NCBI GenBank assembly: GCA_964036195.1
Contig: OZ038456.1
Location: 11,842,001-11,906,000 of the forward strand
Source: Sphaerolaimus hirsutus
Taxonomy: Eukaryota; Nematoda; Chromadorea; Monhysterida; Sphaerolaimidae
Reading direction: 5' to 3'
DNA: 64,000 nucleotides
In this document: positions 38,801-50,482 of the stretch, piece after piece
How positions within the stretch are numbered: position 1 is the stretch's first letter
Layout of the letters: every line of letters starts with the position of its first letter
The notes under the pieces: generated by a model
Seen by the model: only the letters and a program-made list of their open reading frames with translations
What the model was told of the DNA's origin: nothing
Database searches by the model: none
Position numbers and translations under genes: made by a program

Positions 38801-41800
38801 TGAAAATCCCAACCCTAACCACAACCCCCCCCCACCAAACCCCTCCCCAACCCCCCAGAAAACTTTTCAGCTATCTATCCCTCCGGAGGAGCGATTTGCT
38901 ATCTATCCAACCACTCAGAGGGTCGAAATTCAAGATACCCCTGCCCCAACCCCCAGCATCATCAACGGCTTCGCGCTGCCCCTGAAGCACGAGCACAAAA
39001 TCTTCCTGGTGCGCGTTTTGTTGCCGCTGCACAAGCCCCGCTGCCTGTCCATGTACCACGCGCAGTTGGCTTATTGCGTGGTGCAGTTTATAGAGAAGGA
39101 TGCTACGTTGACCCCGGCTGTTTTTGACGCGCTGTTGAAATATTGGCCGAAAACTTGCAGCCAGAAGGAGGTGGGGTTTTTTTGGGGGGTTTTGGGGGTG
39201 GTTTTTTTTGGTTTTGGGCGAGGTGATTTTTTGAAGATCGAAATTTGAAAAAAATGGTTTGAAATTTTAATTCAAAAGAATTTCGTCAATTCAAAAGAAT
39301 TTTTCAAAATTTAAAGCAAACACGTTGTCATCACAAAAATGCAGGTGATGCCATTAAATTTTTGCCGTCAATAAATCCGTGAACGCCCCTTTAGTGTCTA
39401 ATTTCGGGTGTCAATTTTTAGGTTTCATTTTCTGCGTGCAAGCAAATAATAATAAGCCATGATATGTGATAGTATATAAAATCCGGGCAACACACTCACT
39501 TGAAAAACTGTCAAGTGAAAAAACAGTAAGAAATACCCATTTTTCACCATTTTTTTTCACTTGACAATTTTTCAAGTGATGTTCAAATATGAGTGAAGTG
39601 AAAAAGTTCATTAATGTCATTGCGCAACTTTTTTTCACTTCACTCATATCTGAAAATCACTTGAAAAAGTGTCAAGTGAACAAAACGGGCAAATGTGCGT
39701 ATAAGTGCACCCTCCCTGCCTGACTCATGCTTCTGAGAATGAAACCTAACTCTAAATGAACCTCCAATTCCATGCTTTTTAGACTATATTCGATTTCCAA
39801 TTTATCTTTTCTTTGATTCGATGTCATTTACTTTCCATGAAAGGTGTCAAATTTACGTACGGTAATGAGTCTACGCAGAAATGTTATCTGATTTCAACTT
39901 ATGTTTTATTTACGGCCAGCTGTCAGTTATAGCTGAACTACACTGAATTGGACTGTGTAAAAATAATTAATCGGACCGCCCGAAAAAATACTGTCGAGCA
40001 ATTTCAATTTGTTCAACAAATTCGAATTTACAAATTTATATATTTTTTATAAATCACTACTTTTCAGGTAATGTTCCTGGGCGAGGTGGAAGAAATTCTG
40101 GACATAGTAGAACCGGAGCAATTTCGCAAAATAATCGATCCTTTATTTAAACAGCTCGCTAAGTGCGTCGCCAGTCCGCATTTCCAGGTGCGTGGAAAAA
40201 ATTTGCATTCCGAAATTATCGGGACTCTAAAATGGTCATTTAGCTTCTTTGTTGGAAACATTGAATGCCAAAACTTTTATGTCAAAAACTGAATGATTGT
40301 GGCTACGCCATGATAATTGTAGAAAGGTTACAAAAAGTTTTTTTGTTGTTTTTTTGTTTAAAACACAGTCAATATTTTTAGTACTTTTGCAGAAGTATTT
40401 AGCAATATACCTGTCTGACATACCTGTATATGTTGACCATAACTATATTTAGAAACTTTGAAAATAAACGTTTTATTTAAAAAACAGGGTCGCTGAAATC
40501 CGCCCTTATGTAATATTACAATAAACATCTCAAACTATAATTGAGGCATCGAATTCTAAAAGTCGACAAGTCCAAAATATGTATGAAAATTTCTTGTTAG
40601 GCCTGGAAACGTCATCTGGGGCTACGTCTGCACATTTTTAATAATTTTCCTTCGGTTTTTTTGACATACGGTTTTGACGGTTTGACGGTGACTGACGGTT
40701 TTATATGGCATAGTGCCAAATTTGACGTTTTTTGGGAAAAATGCAACAAAAAAATTGGGCAAGAAGTCAACAAGTCCACTTAGTTTTGGGCTAAAAGTTG
40801 ACAAGTCCATCATCCGCATCCTTTTTATGAGAAAAACGCAAGAAAGTCCACTGTGTACACCGATTTCTAAAAGGCGGCAAGTCCATAATTTTCCCATAAA
40901 GCAGCTCGGTCGTAGCCGGGATAAATACGTTCTCGCGTGCAAGAAGTTGACAAGTCCATTTTCCTCCCCAAAACAGTTTTGCTCTGACCAAATGAACTTT
41001 TATGGACACCCCATTTTTCACAAAAAGGTTGAGAGCAGGGGCTGAAAATTTGACACTTTATTGTCAACATATGGAACTTAATGGATAACATGAGAGAGCC
41101 AAATTGGACACGCACCACGGGCCTGGAATTGGGTCTGATACTTAAAATGCGATTTACTCAAAATCACATTTTGTGGACTTGTCGACTTTTAGAATTAGAC
41201 GCCTCAATTATCCCAACTCAACGCAAACACCCAACCCCCTACAGGTAGCCGAGCGGGCTCTCTACTTCTGGAACAACGAGTACATCATGTCGCTGATCGA
41301 GGAAAACAACGAGCGCATCATGCCCATCATGTTCCCCGCCCTGTACAGGATCAGCAAGGAGCATTGGAACCAGACCATCGTCGCTTTGGTGTACAATGTG
41401 CTCAAGACGTTCATGGAAATGAATGGAAAGTTGTTCGACGATTTGACCGCCAATTATAAGCTGGAGAGGCAGAAGTTTGTTGGGGGGGGGGGATTGATTA
41501 TGATGAAAACATGAAATTTTTACAATGACCTTACCATAATAACCGTTTAAAATCACCATTAAGGATGTATATTTTTGAGCCCACTATCAGGCAACAAAAA
41601 CATTTCTCATTTATCTATTGGTAGGACGCCGGTTGTAGTTTTTTCTCAGAAAAGTGTTTTTTCTTTCACAATTAGTTTGTTTATCCACGTGTAACCAGGT
41701 CAGGTCAATTATCGCTAAGTTTAAACGATTTTTAATTTAAAACATCTATCGTCTTTTAACACCGTCTTTAAAAAAATTCTACCGCCCCCTCCCCTTGATG

Positions 41801-42974
41801 GCGGGTGAGCCAGTGGAAAAAATTTAGTTCCGCGTTCGAGCGCTTTTTGCGTAGTCAGAAACGTATGGTCGTGGAACGAAAATGTTCTATGCATGCAGCC
41901 CTTTTTCGAGTCTACGACAAAAAATTACAAAATTCTTTTCACAAAAAAAAATGCGCCGCAGAGAGAAAAAGCGCGAAAAGGACCGCGAACGTCTGTGGAC
42001 GCTGCTGGCCGGTTTGGAATTGGAACACAGCCAAACGGGGGTGCGGCCGAAATCGCCGCGGGTCTTGGAACCGAAATCCATGTTGACCGCGGTGCCGGCG
42101 GGGCCCCCGAACCCGGTAGCTAGCATTTTGCGCCCGCCCGCGCCCCAACAGACACAGGGTGCGTTTTGTCGGGGGGGGGGGAATGGGACCCCAGGGGCAC
42201 TCCCAGACCCTGTAAAACGTCAAATGTCATGCAGTGTCACAAGTCATGGAAAATGCCCTGCAAAATGGCAACCGTACGTTCGCCATTTCCCAGGGCATTT
42301 TCCATGACTTTTGACACTTTGCATGACATTTTACATTTTACAGGGTCTGGGAGTGGCACCAGACCCTGTGAAATGTAATGTAAAGTGTAAAAATGCATGT
42401 AAAATTTCCTGTGAAATGGTTTAGCATCTAGAAATGTGAAAATCTGTAAAAATATGTATTGGTAGTATGGCGAGGGTCCAAAAGGGAACCCGAATCCCGA
42501 AAAGTTCCCGAATTGTGTGATCCCGAAAAGTCTATCCCGTTTGAACCTACCTGTCGCTAAAATAAGTATGCAATCACATATTTAACCGAAATACGCAAAA
42601 AACAAATGGACTAGTGATTTTTAAGGTGAAATTGGCAAAAGTTGTCTGAATTAGCGATTTTGAGCAAAAATTCTCAAAAGGCTCCAGATTTGAGATCCAC
42701 GTAGCTGGCCGATTTGCGGTTCAGGGGTCAGTAGCCAAAAATTGGCAAAAGTAGTGCGAGCCATGAATCACTATACATATTTTTCTGTATTTTTCTCTCG
42801 ATATGCTATCAATCGTTTGATGTCAAGATTTCAAGTTGTTGAAAAATGTAAAAATTGGCAAACTTCCAAAATGATTTCGCAGGCCAAGCGGGCAGCGGTG
42901 CAGATGGGGACAAGTCTTCAAAAAGTGCAAAAAGTTCCGCCCAAACGGCCGACAGAAAGAAAAAGTGAGGTAGG
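29860..42974 (+). CDS. PPP2R5: Serine/threonine-protein phosphatase 2A regulatory subunit B56 (PPP2R5), 11 exons
   Basis: B56 subunit of the PP2A holoenzyme; it selects substrates for the A-C core dimer through a HEAT-repeat groove that binds LxxIxE motifs. Exons: 29860-29924, 31521-31711, 32085-32284, 32955-33149, 33719-33849, 34072-34131, 38957-39170, 40068-40187, 41245-41474, 41962-42158, 42883-42974. All junction phases agree; 1695 nt, 564 aa. Residues 1-95 are a Gly/Pro/Ala-rich then basic leader ([22 protein letters not shown]) like the B56-delta leader. The conserved core runs about 95-485: [104 protein letters not shown] charged [13 protein letters not shown] helix and a Ser/Lys-rich tail ([20 protein letters not shown]) follow. 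Exon 11 reads into TAG at 42972-42974, but GAG-GTAGGT at 42971 is a good donor, so a further exon is possible; I found no RKSELP-type exon downstream. An alternative start is the ATG at 31468. Confidence 0.94.
30311..30498. repeat. Palindromic CACACTAGTTTTCACACGAA repeat, PPP2R5 intron 1
   Basis: Left CACACTAGTTTTCACACGAA and right TTCGTGTGAAAACACACATC are inverted copies around a short centre. Same end type as 47892-48135 and the halves near 57063 and 61600. The GATCCC element at 30507 is inserted at its right edge. Confidence 0.68.
30507..30934. mobile_element. hAT-like MITE, GATCCC family, PPP2R5 intron 1
   Basis: Ends TAGGGTTCAAACGGGATCCC and GGGATTGACTTTTCG-type complement ending GTTTGAACCCTA. 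Exact duplication ACTAAAGC at 30499-30506 and 30935-30942. Both sides iterate GATCCCGATCCCG; the centre is AT-rich. 428 bp. Confidence 0.92.
31012..31419. mobile_element. hAT-like MITE, ACGTAGCC family, copy 3, PPP2R5 intron 1
   Basis: Ends CAAGGACGTAGCCTGG and CCTGGCTACGTCCCTA; duplications GCAATGTG (31004-31011) and GCACTGTG (31420-31427). Carries CGCGTAAGCGCGCA, GGCGCCATGGCG and TCCGTATACAATCCGCC blocks. Its right end lies about 100 bases before the exon 2 acceptor. Confidence 0.87.
34260..34452. mobile_element. Right half of an ACGTAGCC-family MITE, PPP2R5 intron 6
   Basis: GGCGCCATGGCGTGGCGCC block, G-run, TTCGCCGGACTCCGT and TACGTCCCTGG match the right halves of the complete copies; the left half is absent. 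Confidence 0.65.
34525..35210. mobile_element. hAT-like MITE, AAAACGTTTT family, copy 2 (nested)
   Basis: Ends TAGGGTTGGAAAAAAAACG and CATCGGCCAACCCTA; exact duplication AGTAAGGT at 34517-34524 and 35211-35218. 686 bp, inverted relative to 13988-14645 and very similar to it. It sits inside the left terminal repeat of the outer element. Confidence 0.92.
35483..36934. mobile_element. hAT-like MITE, ATATCG family (nested, itself a host)
   Basis: Ends TCGGGTTCAAACGATATG and ATATCGTTTGAACCCTA; duplications ATTTTACA (35475-35482) and ATTTTACG (36935-36942). The subterminal regions iterate TCGATATTCGATATCGATA. It contains 35615-36333 inside its left subterminal array. Confidence 0.87.
35615..36333. 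mobile_element. hAT-like MITE, TAAAATAAAA family, copy 2 (innermost)
   Basis: Ends CAGGGTTGGTTTTATAAAAA and GATTTTGCCAACCCTG; exact duplication ACCTCGAT at 35607-35614 and 36334-36341. Iterates TTTTATTTTATTTTA and TTTTACAAAAATT. Its centre includes ATTTGGATACAAAAC repeats and GACATTTGACACTTTACAGGG, an end motif of the AGACCCTGTAAAATG palindromes. Confidence 0.9.
37317..38060. repeat. TATCTATC/GAGGGTC dispersed repeats, PPP2R5 intron 6
   Basis: Two or more head-to-tail pieces: CAGCTATCTACCTATCTGGA, GATTTTTGAGAAACTA, TAGATTTTCACCTCCAAA and CTATCTATCCAACCACCCGG, matching 24660-25030 on the opposite strand. Another piece at 38830-38945 abuts exon 7. Confidence 0.6.
38078..38817. mobile_element. 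hAT-like MITE, GAACCG family, PPP2R5 intron 6
   Basis: Ends TAGGGTTGGGAAACCGAACC and AAATCCCAACCCTA; exact duplication ACCACAAC at 38070-38077 and 38818-38825. Subterminal arrays of GAACCGGAACCGA. The core (38300-38560: AGTGCGCGAGCGCACAATTT, CACTGGTGGTAG) is related to the core of 13988-14645 although the ends differ. 740 bp. Confidence 0.92.
39489..39690. repeat. Palindromic CACTTGAAAAA repeat, PPP2R5 intron 7
   Basis: CACACTCACTTGAAAAACTG, TCAAGTGAAAAAACAG and their inverted counterparts near 39540-39690 form a self-complementary stretch with repeated TTTTTCACTTGACA. Termini and duplication not recognised. Confidence 0.55.
42184..42362. repeat. Palindromic CAGACCCTGTAAAATGTC element, PPP2R5 intron 10
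   Basis: CACTCCCAGACCCTGTAAAA at the left and CAGGGTCTGGGAGTGG at the right enclose repeated GTCAAATGTCATGCAG / GTCATGGAAAATGCCCTG motifs around a centre near 42270. Same family as 44686-44853 and 61914-62082. A partial GATCCC-family element (about 42475-42549) follows. Confidence 0.75.
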
Positions 42975-45900
42975 TACTGATAGACGAAATTTGCTATCGT
43001 CTCGATATATTTAGTTAGATGTGAAACTGAATTTTGATCATAATTTGACGAAATTGATTTGAATCGACCCCGTGAAATGATTTATCAATTGTGTGGTGTT
43101 ATATATGAATTATAGGTACCTGTCTAGCTGATAGTCTGACTATGTGACTGGTCAATTGTGCTACAATTTATAAATATTCTCAAACGTAATGTAGCAATAA
43201 TTTTGACCATAACAATAGTTTGATTCCGCTGAACAAATTGTGAACTACTGGGATTTTGTGGTCTAAATATGTAAATATTTAGTACCACGTTGGGATGGCC
43301 GGAGTTTTTTCTATGTTTTTGTCTTCACTATCACCTACACCGAAAAACAGCCAGTTTTTAGTACTTATGCACTAGATATTTTGAATTTTCTGCAATTTCA
43401 CATAAACATTACCACTGGCGGTGGTAATATCCAGTCAATGTGCTCCCACATATTTCTACAGTGTGAAAGATCCCTGTCATAGTCGTCTTTGAAATTTAAA
43501 TTTATTTAAGCACAATTCCATGCTTTCCAGTTTCACTTGAAGTCACGAATTTTCAACAAAGGACATTGTACAAAACGAGTCGACATAAAAATAGATATTT
43601 TCGACAGAATCACAACTTATAATGCTCACCTTTTGAAATCACCACCACAATACAACATCACAAAATGCGGGCACTTGTCTGGCATTAACGCATATATTAA
43701 CTCATAACCATATTTGGGAAGTTTTGAAGAATATAAGCTGTTTTATTTTTAAAAAAAGTTGTTCGAAAAAAGAAGTTTTATATAAATATATTTTTATGTT
43801 TATTTAAAAAACGGGGTCGATGAAAAAAAACGTGTTTTTTTCATCCCCAGTCCCGTGTGGACACTGGACTATTTATTTGAGGTCAATATTTTTGTCCATC
43901 TTTTGTTTGTTTTTTTCCGGCTGAAAACCAATCCAAAATGTTTTCCCAGAATTTGTCATTGTTGTTGCCTATAATTTCTTTCACGCTCGTTGATTTTGAT
44001 CTTTATATCAATATCTGGGCCATATTTAGTAAATAGTTTGCGTGTACAAATTTTCGAAATTTTGACTTCCACTTCCCTTAAAAAAGTGACGTCAAGTGGG
44101 GTGTGTCGTGAATATGATGTTTACTTGAAACTATACAAAACTTGCAAGCAATTTGAGACAAATTTGGATAAAATTGCGATGTACGGTTTAGAAAAGATCG
44201 TTTTTTTCTCAACGGTGCTGTTTTTAGAGTTATGTTTTATAATTAAAAAGAAATCATTTTTAAAAAAGAAACGACCGCCTCAACGGAAGCTTTAACTGGA
44301 TACCTATAGCTATGGACTGTTAAAAAATATCTTCACTGGACTTTTGAACATTCTTTTTCAATAAAATCGTAAATTTTCAGCACGGCGTCCCCCACTGATT
44401 TCACTACGTTTCATTTTTCCTGTACATATATACAATTCATGGTAGTGATTATGTTATACACAGAAAATACACGGAAAAGTAGATAATATCAGACTAGGGC
44501 CAATTCCCTGAGTGGAAAAGTGACGAGAAATGTTTTAAGTTGTAAAAAACGTTGTTCGTAGTTCGCCAAGTGACAACTAGATTTGTATTTTTTAAACTTA
44601 TTCAGTTATAAGAATATTCGTCACTTGAGTTACCGCTTTTAACTTATCACTTTTTCGTCACTTCTCCACGTCTGCAATTGTCCCCTGGTGCTACTCCCAG
44701 ACCCTGTAAAATGTCAAGTCGTGTCATGTAAAGTGTCAAACGTCATGTAAAATGTATTTTAAAATGGTTTGCCATTTTACAGGGCATTTTCCATGACTTT
44801 TGAGACTTCGCATCATATTTGACATTTGACAGGGTATTTTACATGGTCTAGGATGGTTTTGATTTGTAAGGGAACTTCCGACATCGTGAAGCAATTTTTG
44901 CAAATAAAACAATTCGCATTTGCAAATACCTGCGCTTAAAAAATGATACCGAAATTGGGGGGGGGGGAATTTGGCTCGACGCCCGACGCCATTTTGAATG
45001 CCTGCTATTACATAAAATTATATCGATCGCAAATACGATAATGTTTAAGTGGGCGGATTGCATTTTTTTCTTCTGCGATGACTTTGACTCAAAATTGTTG
45101 CTTTTTGCCACTTGTCTATACCATTTTTACTAGTTTTTGTGTGCGTTTCTGGGAGAGTGAGAATTGTAGAATGACTTTGGGTTTTTTTTCTGAAAGTGTC
45201 GATTTGGTTAACTTTCTGAAAAGTTACAGTTTAAGTTGAACGGTGAGTTATAAAAGTTATGCCATCGATCTTCAATGCTTTTTTCCTCAAAATTTTCTGT
45301 GTCGGAAATGTATATAAATACAAAACATGAGAAATTAAAAAAGTCCAATATTCGATCAAATCAGGCACTTTCAGAATTCACCATCGATTTGTTCATTGAA
45401 TTTTTATTTGCTTGAATCCAAGCCCAATTCTTACGGTATTTACTACGATAATCCGTATTCAATTTTGCAAAAGTTGTCTCTCTCTGATTTTGATTTTGCG
45501 TTTGCTAGAGTTTTCTCTGTGTGAAATTTGAATTTAAATTTCAAATTTGTTGTTTTTCGCGTTATTTTATCTTCGTTTTTATGTAGGGATTTATCAAGTC
45601 ACACCATACGAGTGTAATTATTTATATCCTTATTTTTTAAATAGCGCCATTTTTTGTGTTCGAGAGCATGTTAGGCTACCTTCAATAGAATAAAAAACAG
45701 GAATTTGAATATTTTTTTACTCGGTGAGAACATTTCGACAGCTCGGCAGCGATTTTTTTGGGTAATTATGAAGTGTATAACCCTACTAGCTAGTTGACAC
45801 CCCAAATTAATGTCAACTGAATGTCAACTAAATAACACAAAAATTATGTTTAACGTTCACCACTAAGCAGAAACAATGAAAATACATAGGAAAGTTGAAA

Positions 45901-46173
45901 TGACATACCTAATTAACCAAAATTTAGTTGACACTTATTTTGATGTGTGTGGGCTATTTGAAGCGGTTTTTTGGTGTTGTCGCAATCTAAATGTGTCGGC
46001 TAACTAGATCATTTGCATGTGTAAAAACAATGGAATTAGAATTCTACTTTCCATTATCCCTAGAATTATTCAAATTTATCTTATGGATTAACTATACTTA
46101 TGTATTTATTTATTTTTAACACCCATACAAATTTATCGTTCCTTCACGTAAATAGCTTCTAAATGTTCGACAG
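42975..46173. other. Downstream of PPP2R5: no recognisable gene; scattered repeat fragments
   Basis: Contains a diverged element at about 43300-43850 with TTGGGATG and CATCCCCA ends and the AAAACGTTTT-family core, a palindromic relative of the CAGTTCCGCAAG family (44503-44690), an AGACCCTG palindrome (44686-44853) and a partial AGTTGACA MITE (45785-45960). A weak candidate for an extra PPP2R5 exon begins at 44382 after TTTTCAG; its frame is compatible, but nothing about its peptide matches B56. No RNA gene recognised. Confidence 0.45.
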
Positions 46174-46396
46174 TAGTGGTGTAAATACGCCATTGCGCTG
46201 GCGCCAAACCAAAAAGCTTATGGTACTAGTTTGCTGTGGCGCCATTGGCGCTTGGCGCTATTTTGAATGGCGCCAGGAACAAAATGCCTGGCGCTGGCGC
46301 TTGGCGCGAGCGCCAATGTAAAAAGCGCTCGGCGCTGGGGGTCGGAAAAGCGCCATGGCGCTTGGCGCCAAAGTCCTGGCGCTTTTCACATCACTT
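46174..46396. mobile_element. hAT-like MITE, GCGCCA family, copy 1
   Basis: Ends TAGTGGTGTAAATACGCC and GCGCTTTTCACATCACTT; exact duplication TTCGACAG at 46166-46173 and 46397-46404. The interior is almost wholly GCGCCA/TGGCGC units. 223 bp. Confidence 0.88.
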
Positions 46397-47098
46397 TTCG
46401 ACAGTGATAAACGTGAGTTCTGGGTTAGAAATTTAATTACCCCATTACACTTAATTTGTTTGTTTACAGCGCCAATGAATTGTGAGGATGTCATAAATTG
46501 ACAATCTATACAAATAGACTTCCCCAAAAAATTTGAAAAGTTTACAGCGTGAGCTTGCGCAGGCGCTAATGAAATTTCATCACCGGTCTAAAAAATTTTT
46601 TTCTAAAAGTCGTTTTTTCCAATTTTGCTTTTACATGTGCAAATGCACGATGATTTCTTCGGTAAATAAAAAATGCTATTTAGGTTCCACTAATTAAAAT
46701 CTGCGATTATTGGTGCGATTAAGTCAAGAATATCTATCTCCGTATCGGTTTTCCGTATTGGTAATTGGTTATTGCCACACACACGCCATTACTTATTTGT
46801 AGTGTTGCGGAATTTAATATTTCATTGTTTTCAATTACATATATAATTCTATTAATTCAGTCTGTTTGCAAACCCGCTATTTATTTGATTGTTTAAAAAA
46901 AAGAGTTTTGTCCTTTAACTCGATGTACGACAACAATAAGACTGTTTCTCTACAAAAATTGGTCATAATTAGGCAAAATTAGGAACAACAATGGGTCGCA
47001 AAAGTAATTTTTTAGCTCAAATTTCTGATTTGGAAAAATTTATGTTAATTTTTCCATGAATAGTGATAAAATTCGGCATCAACGTCTACATCTGAATA

Positions 47099-47542
47099 CC
47101 GTATTTCCTCGAAATACCCCCCCTCAAACCCCCCCCCCCCCTCGTTTGACCCCCCCTCTCGGGACCACTATGAAACAATCACCCCCCCTCGAAATACCCC
47201 CCCCCCCAAATTGAGTGTAAAGGGAACGTACACGTACATGACAATAACTGTAGTTTGTGTTCTGTGTACTGCAGAACACACGTTAAAACAATGTCGGTGT
47301 CACGTTAGAACAGTGTACCTACCATCTACATACTAATATTAGTCTACAGAACCTTATAAATGGCAGTTTTTGTTGCATTTTTCGGCGTCTGCGTACGTTT
47401 CAGACGACAATTTCGTACTTGGTTTTCAAAAATTTTCTTGTGAAACAATACCCCCCCTCGAAATACCCCCCCTCGTTTGACCCCCCCTCTCGGGACCACT
47501 ATGAAACAATCACCCCCCGGGGGGTATTTCGAGGAAATACGG
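47099..47542. mobile_element. CCGTATTTCC/TA-family MITE, young-looking copy
   Basis: Same ends and core as 28200-28631. The left flank is TA but the right is TT, so one side of the duplication has changed. C-runs of 6 to 11 separated by CTCGAAATA, CTCGTTTGA and TCTCGGGACCACTATG. Confidence 0.87.
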
Positions 47543-47639
47543 TTTTCAGTTCTTTATTGAGAAAAGACTAATCTTTTAAAAATCGTTGTTTTCTAAAAAA
47601 ACTGGAAAATAAAATCTCATTACCATTATTAGCTGTAAC

Positions 47640-47877
47640 TAGGGTTCAGACGGGATCGAGATCGCAAAATCCCGAAAAAAATTCGGGGTTCGGTATCCCT
47701 ATTAGGCCCACACACACTAGTTGACATCGACACCAAATGTCAACTGGTTCCGATCCCAATTGAAAGCTTCCTGACGAGCCAACGAATGACGTTCAAATGC
47801 AAGATTGGAAGAGGGATCGGAACCAGTTGACATTAGATGTCGATGTCAACTAGTGTGTGTGGGGCCATTGAACCCTA
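47640..47877. mobile_element. hAT-like MITE, GATCCC family, with a nested AGTTGACA MITE
   Basis: Ends TAGGGTTCAGACGGGATCG and TTGAACCCTA; duplications GCTGTAAC (47632-47639) and GCTGTAGC (47878-47885). The nested element 47705-47866 has ends GGCCCACACACACTAGTTGA and TCAACTAGTGTGTGTGGGGC and an interior palindrome around GGTTCCGATCCC. Confidence 0.83.
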
Positions 47878-47891
47878 GCTGTAGCATCATT

Positions 47892-48135
47892 GGCCCTACA
47901 CACACTAGTTTTCACCGTGACTGATGTGAAAACTGAAATGGCGACATGGCGACATCCAGCCTACTCTTTTTGCATGCTGTATGTGTTTTAGTTTTTAAAT
48001 TTTTAAATTTAAGCTTTCATTAATTCAAATTCCAATTAAAATTAAATGAAATCATTCAACCGTGTTCATTAATTTGCATTTGAAAAAAATTCAGTTTTCA
48101 CACGAAGTCACGGTGAAAACTAGTGTGTGTAGGCA
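47892..48135. mobile_element. MITE with GGCCCTACACACACTAGTTT ends
   Basis: Left GGCCCTACACACACTAGTTT, continuing TCACCGTGAC; right GTCACGGTGAAAACTAGTGT. AT-rich interior. It lies 26 bases from the preceding AGTTGACA-type element and shares its outer end but not its inner end. Confidence 0.75.
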
Positions 48136-48454
48136 CAATATGCTAATTTCTTTTTTTATTTATGCACCACACTATTTTGCCCTTGTGAAAGTTACTTTTA
48201 CGACCTCGTTGTAAAATTTGGAGCAATTTTGAACGATTTAGCATTAGGCGTTATAATAAACAACTATTTAAACATTTTTTTGTTTCAAAAAAATCTTCTG
48301 TGATGTATCCCGCAGTATATTTATGTATCGCTCATTTTTGTGTAATTTGATGTGCGTTTTAAAAAGAGTGTCATTAAAATTGTGCGAAACTATAATTCTT
48401 TATTTATTCGTTAAACAAACAGCTCAGAGCAAAGCGCATTAGAAACTGGAAAAA

Positions 48455-48775
48455 CGGCGATATTCTAGATTTTGACCCTCCGGGGTTTGGCTAGATAGCT
48501 GAGCGGCCTCCGAGATAAATAGATAGAAAGCTGGAACAAAAATTTTTTTTTGGGGGGGGAGGGTTGCGGGGGTCCGATATTTAGGCTTTTACAAGGTGTA
48601 TAGTGAAGAAAAGTAAGAAAAAACGGTAAAAGTAGGTGAAAAATGGCTAAAGATGGGTATAACAGAGCATATAATAACCTAGTACGAAAATAGCTGAAAA
48701 TAGGCGGTTAGGCACATGAACTAGTGATTTTGGAGGTGAAAATGTATAAAAAGGTATGAAAATTGGCTGTCCCAG
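48455..48775. repeat. TATCTATC/GAGGGTC dispersed repeat
   Basis: GATTTTGACCCTCCGGGG, GGCTAGATAGCTGAGCGGCC, ATAGATAGAAAGCTGG and AGGTGAAAATGTATAAAAAGG, collinear with 24660-25030. Confidence 0.6.
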
Positions 48776-49801
48776 TTACCGCCGCTGTTCTGATCATTTA
48801 TCCGCTTTTGGAATCTGCCTCAACGTTTCTTGAACAAATTTTGTCAGGTGATACTTGAAGACCCTGTAAAATTTCTCGCGAAGTGTCAAAAGTCACGTAA
48901 AATGCCCTTTAATATTTAACAATTTATTTTATTTTTTTTTCTGGTCGTTTGAGATTTTACTGGTCGTGTTACATTGCACTATGTCTTCAGGTAGAGCATG
49001 TGCACATTTGTATCTAGCGAAAAAGTATTTTCTAACCAACTGATCAAGTTCAAGGCAATTTCCATTTTTTTGTGATCGAAACGTTCGAAAACTCCAGTGA
49101 TTTAATTTTGCCAGAATCTCTGAAATTGCGGCGACACGCGTAGCGCGCGCAGAAAACGGGACAAATTAAAATTACCGTTTAAAAAAATCCGGGCATTTTC
49201 AAGTGTCGATTTTTCTCCCCCTTTTCGTGATAGTTTTTATCTGTGGGTGGATTACAGTTAAAATTAGGAAATTTTAAACAAAACTGGTTTTCCCCAGCGG
49301 CATAATTTTGAGAAAAATAAGATCTGATTATTTTTTTGTTGTTTTCTCCTGCTGATCGAATTTCGGCACTCAGTATAATAATTGAAGGTTTTTTTACTGC
49401 CATCTCGTTGCCGAATATTTCTGAACAGATGCCTCCGAATAGCCCCCCCAGCGAGAGTTTCTGACAAAGAAAAATGTTTTGTGTTTGTCAACTTTTGTCG
49501 CGAACTGGCAGCGCAGGTAGCAAAATATAAATTGTCTCCAGCTTTAAAATAAAGGTACCGTATTTCTTCTAAGTGAAGGGTGCCTTTATTTAATCAACTG
49601 TTTACACGCCCTTCTATTGAAGCCGCACTTCTATTTTTTGCCATTTTTTCGGCTGATTCAAGTTCGGTCAAGGTTTTTCAACATCTTTCAACATCTTGCT
49701 TCATAGATGATTCATAGAAAAAAGATATAGAGACTTCATTCAACATTTGATATAAAAATAGCACGAAATAAATGGACCCGAGTAAACCGCCCAGTTATCT
49801 A

Positions 49802-50204
49802 CCGTATTTACTCGAATAATTCCCCCCACTTGAATAATTCCCCCACTCGAATAATTCCCCCCTGTTAGGCGAGTGAGGAAAAAATAATTCCCCCCCCCCC
49901 CAATGATGGAAGGTAGTTAATGCACATTTATTTCAAAAACAATCGGCGATGATCTCAACCCATGCAAAAGAGCTGTGTGTGGTTTGATTCACTGAATGCA
50001 AATGCAGTACATCGGGTGTTCAAAGATGCAAGTGTGCACTACCAATGGAAACAGGATGTGAATTTAGTGTGATAGAAACATGGCTAAAAATTTTGACGAA
50101 AAAATAATCCCCCACTTGAATAATTCCCCCCCTTGAATAGTTCCCCCCTCAAAAATGTCTGACGAAAAAATAATTCCCCGGGGGAATTATTCGAGTAAAT
50201 ACGG
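49802..50204. mobile_element. CCGTATTTACTCGAATAATTCC MITE (TA family, TAAATACGG variant)
   Basis: Left CCGTATTTACTCGAATAATT, right ATTATTCGAGTAAATACGG; TA flanks. The iterated unit is CTTGAATAATTCCCCCC rather than CTCGAAATACCCC, so end and internal unit changed together. Confidence 0.83.
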
Positions 50205-50482
50205 TATCTATCCCTGGCGCAAATTTGTTTTGGCTAAATTCCCCTGAACATACCCCACCCCGCAAATTGCCTAGCTATCTAGCTATCTGCTGCGCTTTTG
50301 AGTAATTAAACGCAAATTTTCACACAAAATCGCTATTTTCATACTTCTAATAGATTTTCACCTTCAAAATAACTACGTCATGTGTTTTTTACCTATTTTC
50401 GGTATGCCAGATCTAATTCAATATGTTCCGGGTCAACATGCGGGATGGGTTTACATGCGGAATAGTGCAGCGCCGTCTGCTG

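Noticed and set aside
43990-44295. 101-codon plus-strand ORF ending in a Lys-rich tail
   Set aside because: AT-driven composition with no domain; the basic tail is a product of A-rich sequence.
44382-44484. Last exon of PPP2R5 after TTTTCAG at 44381
   Set aside because: The phase fits and it reaches a stop, but the peptide shows no similarity to B56 tails and quickly becomes AT-rich.
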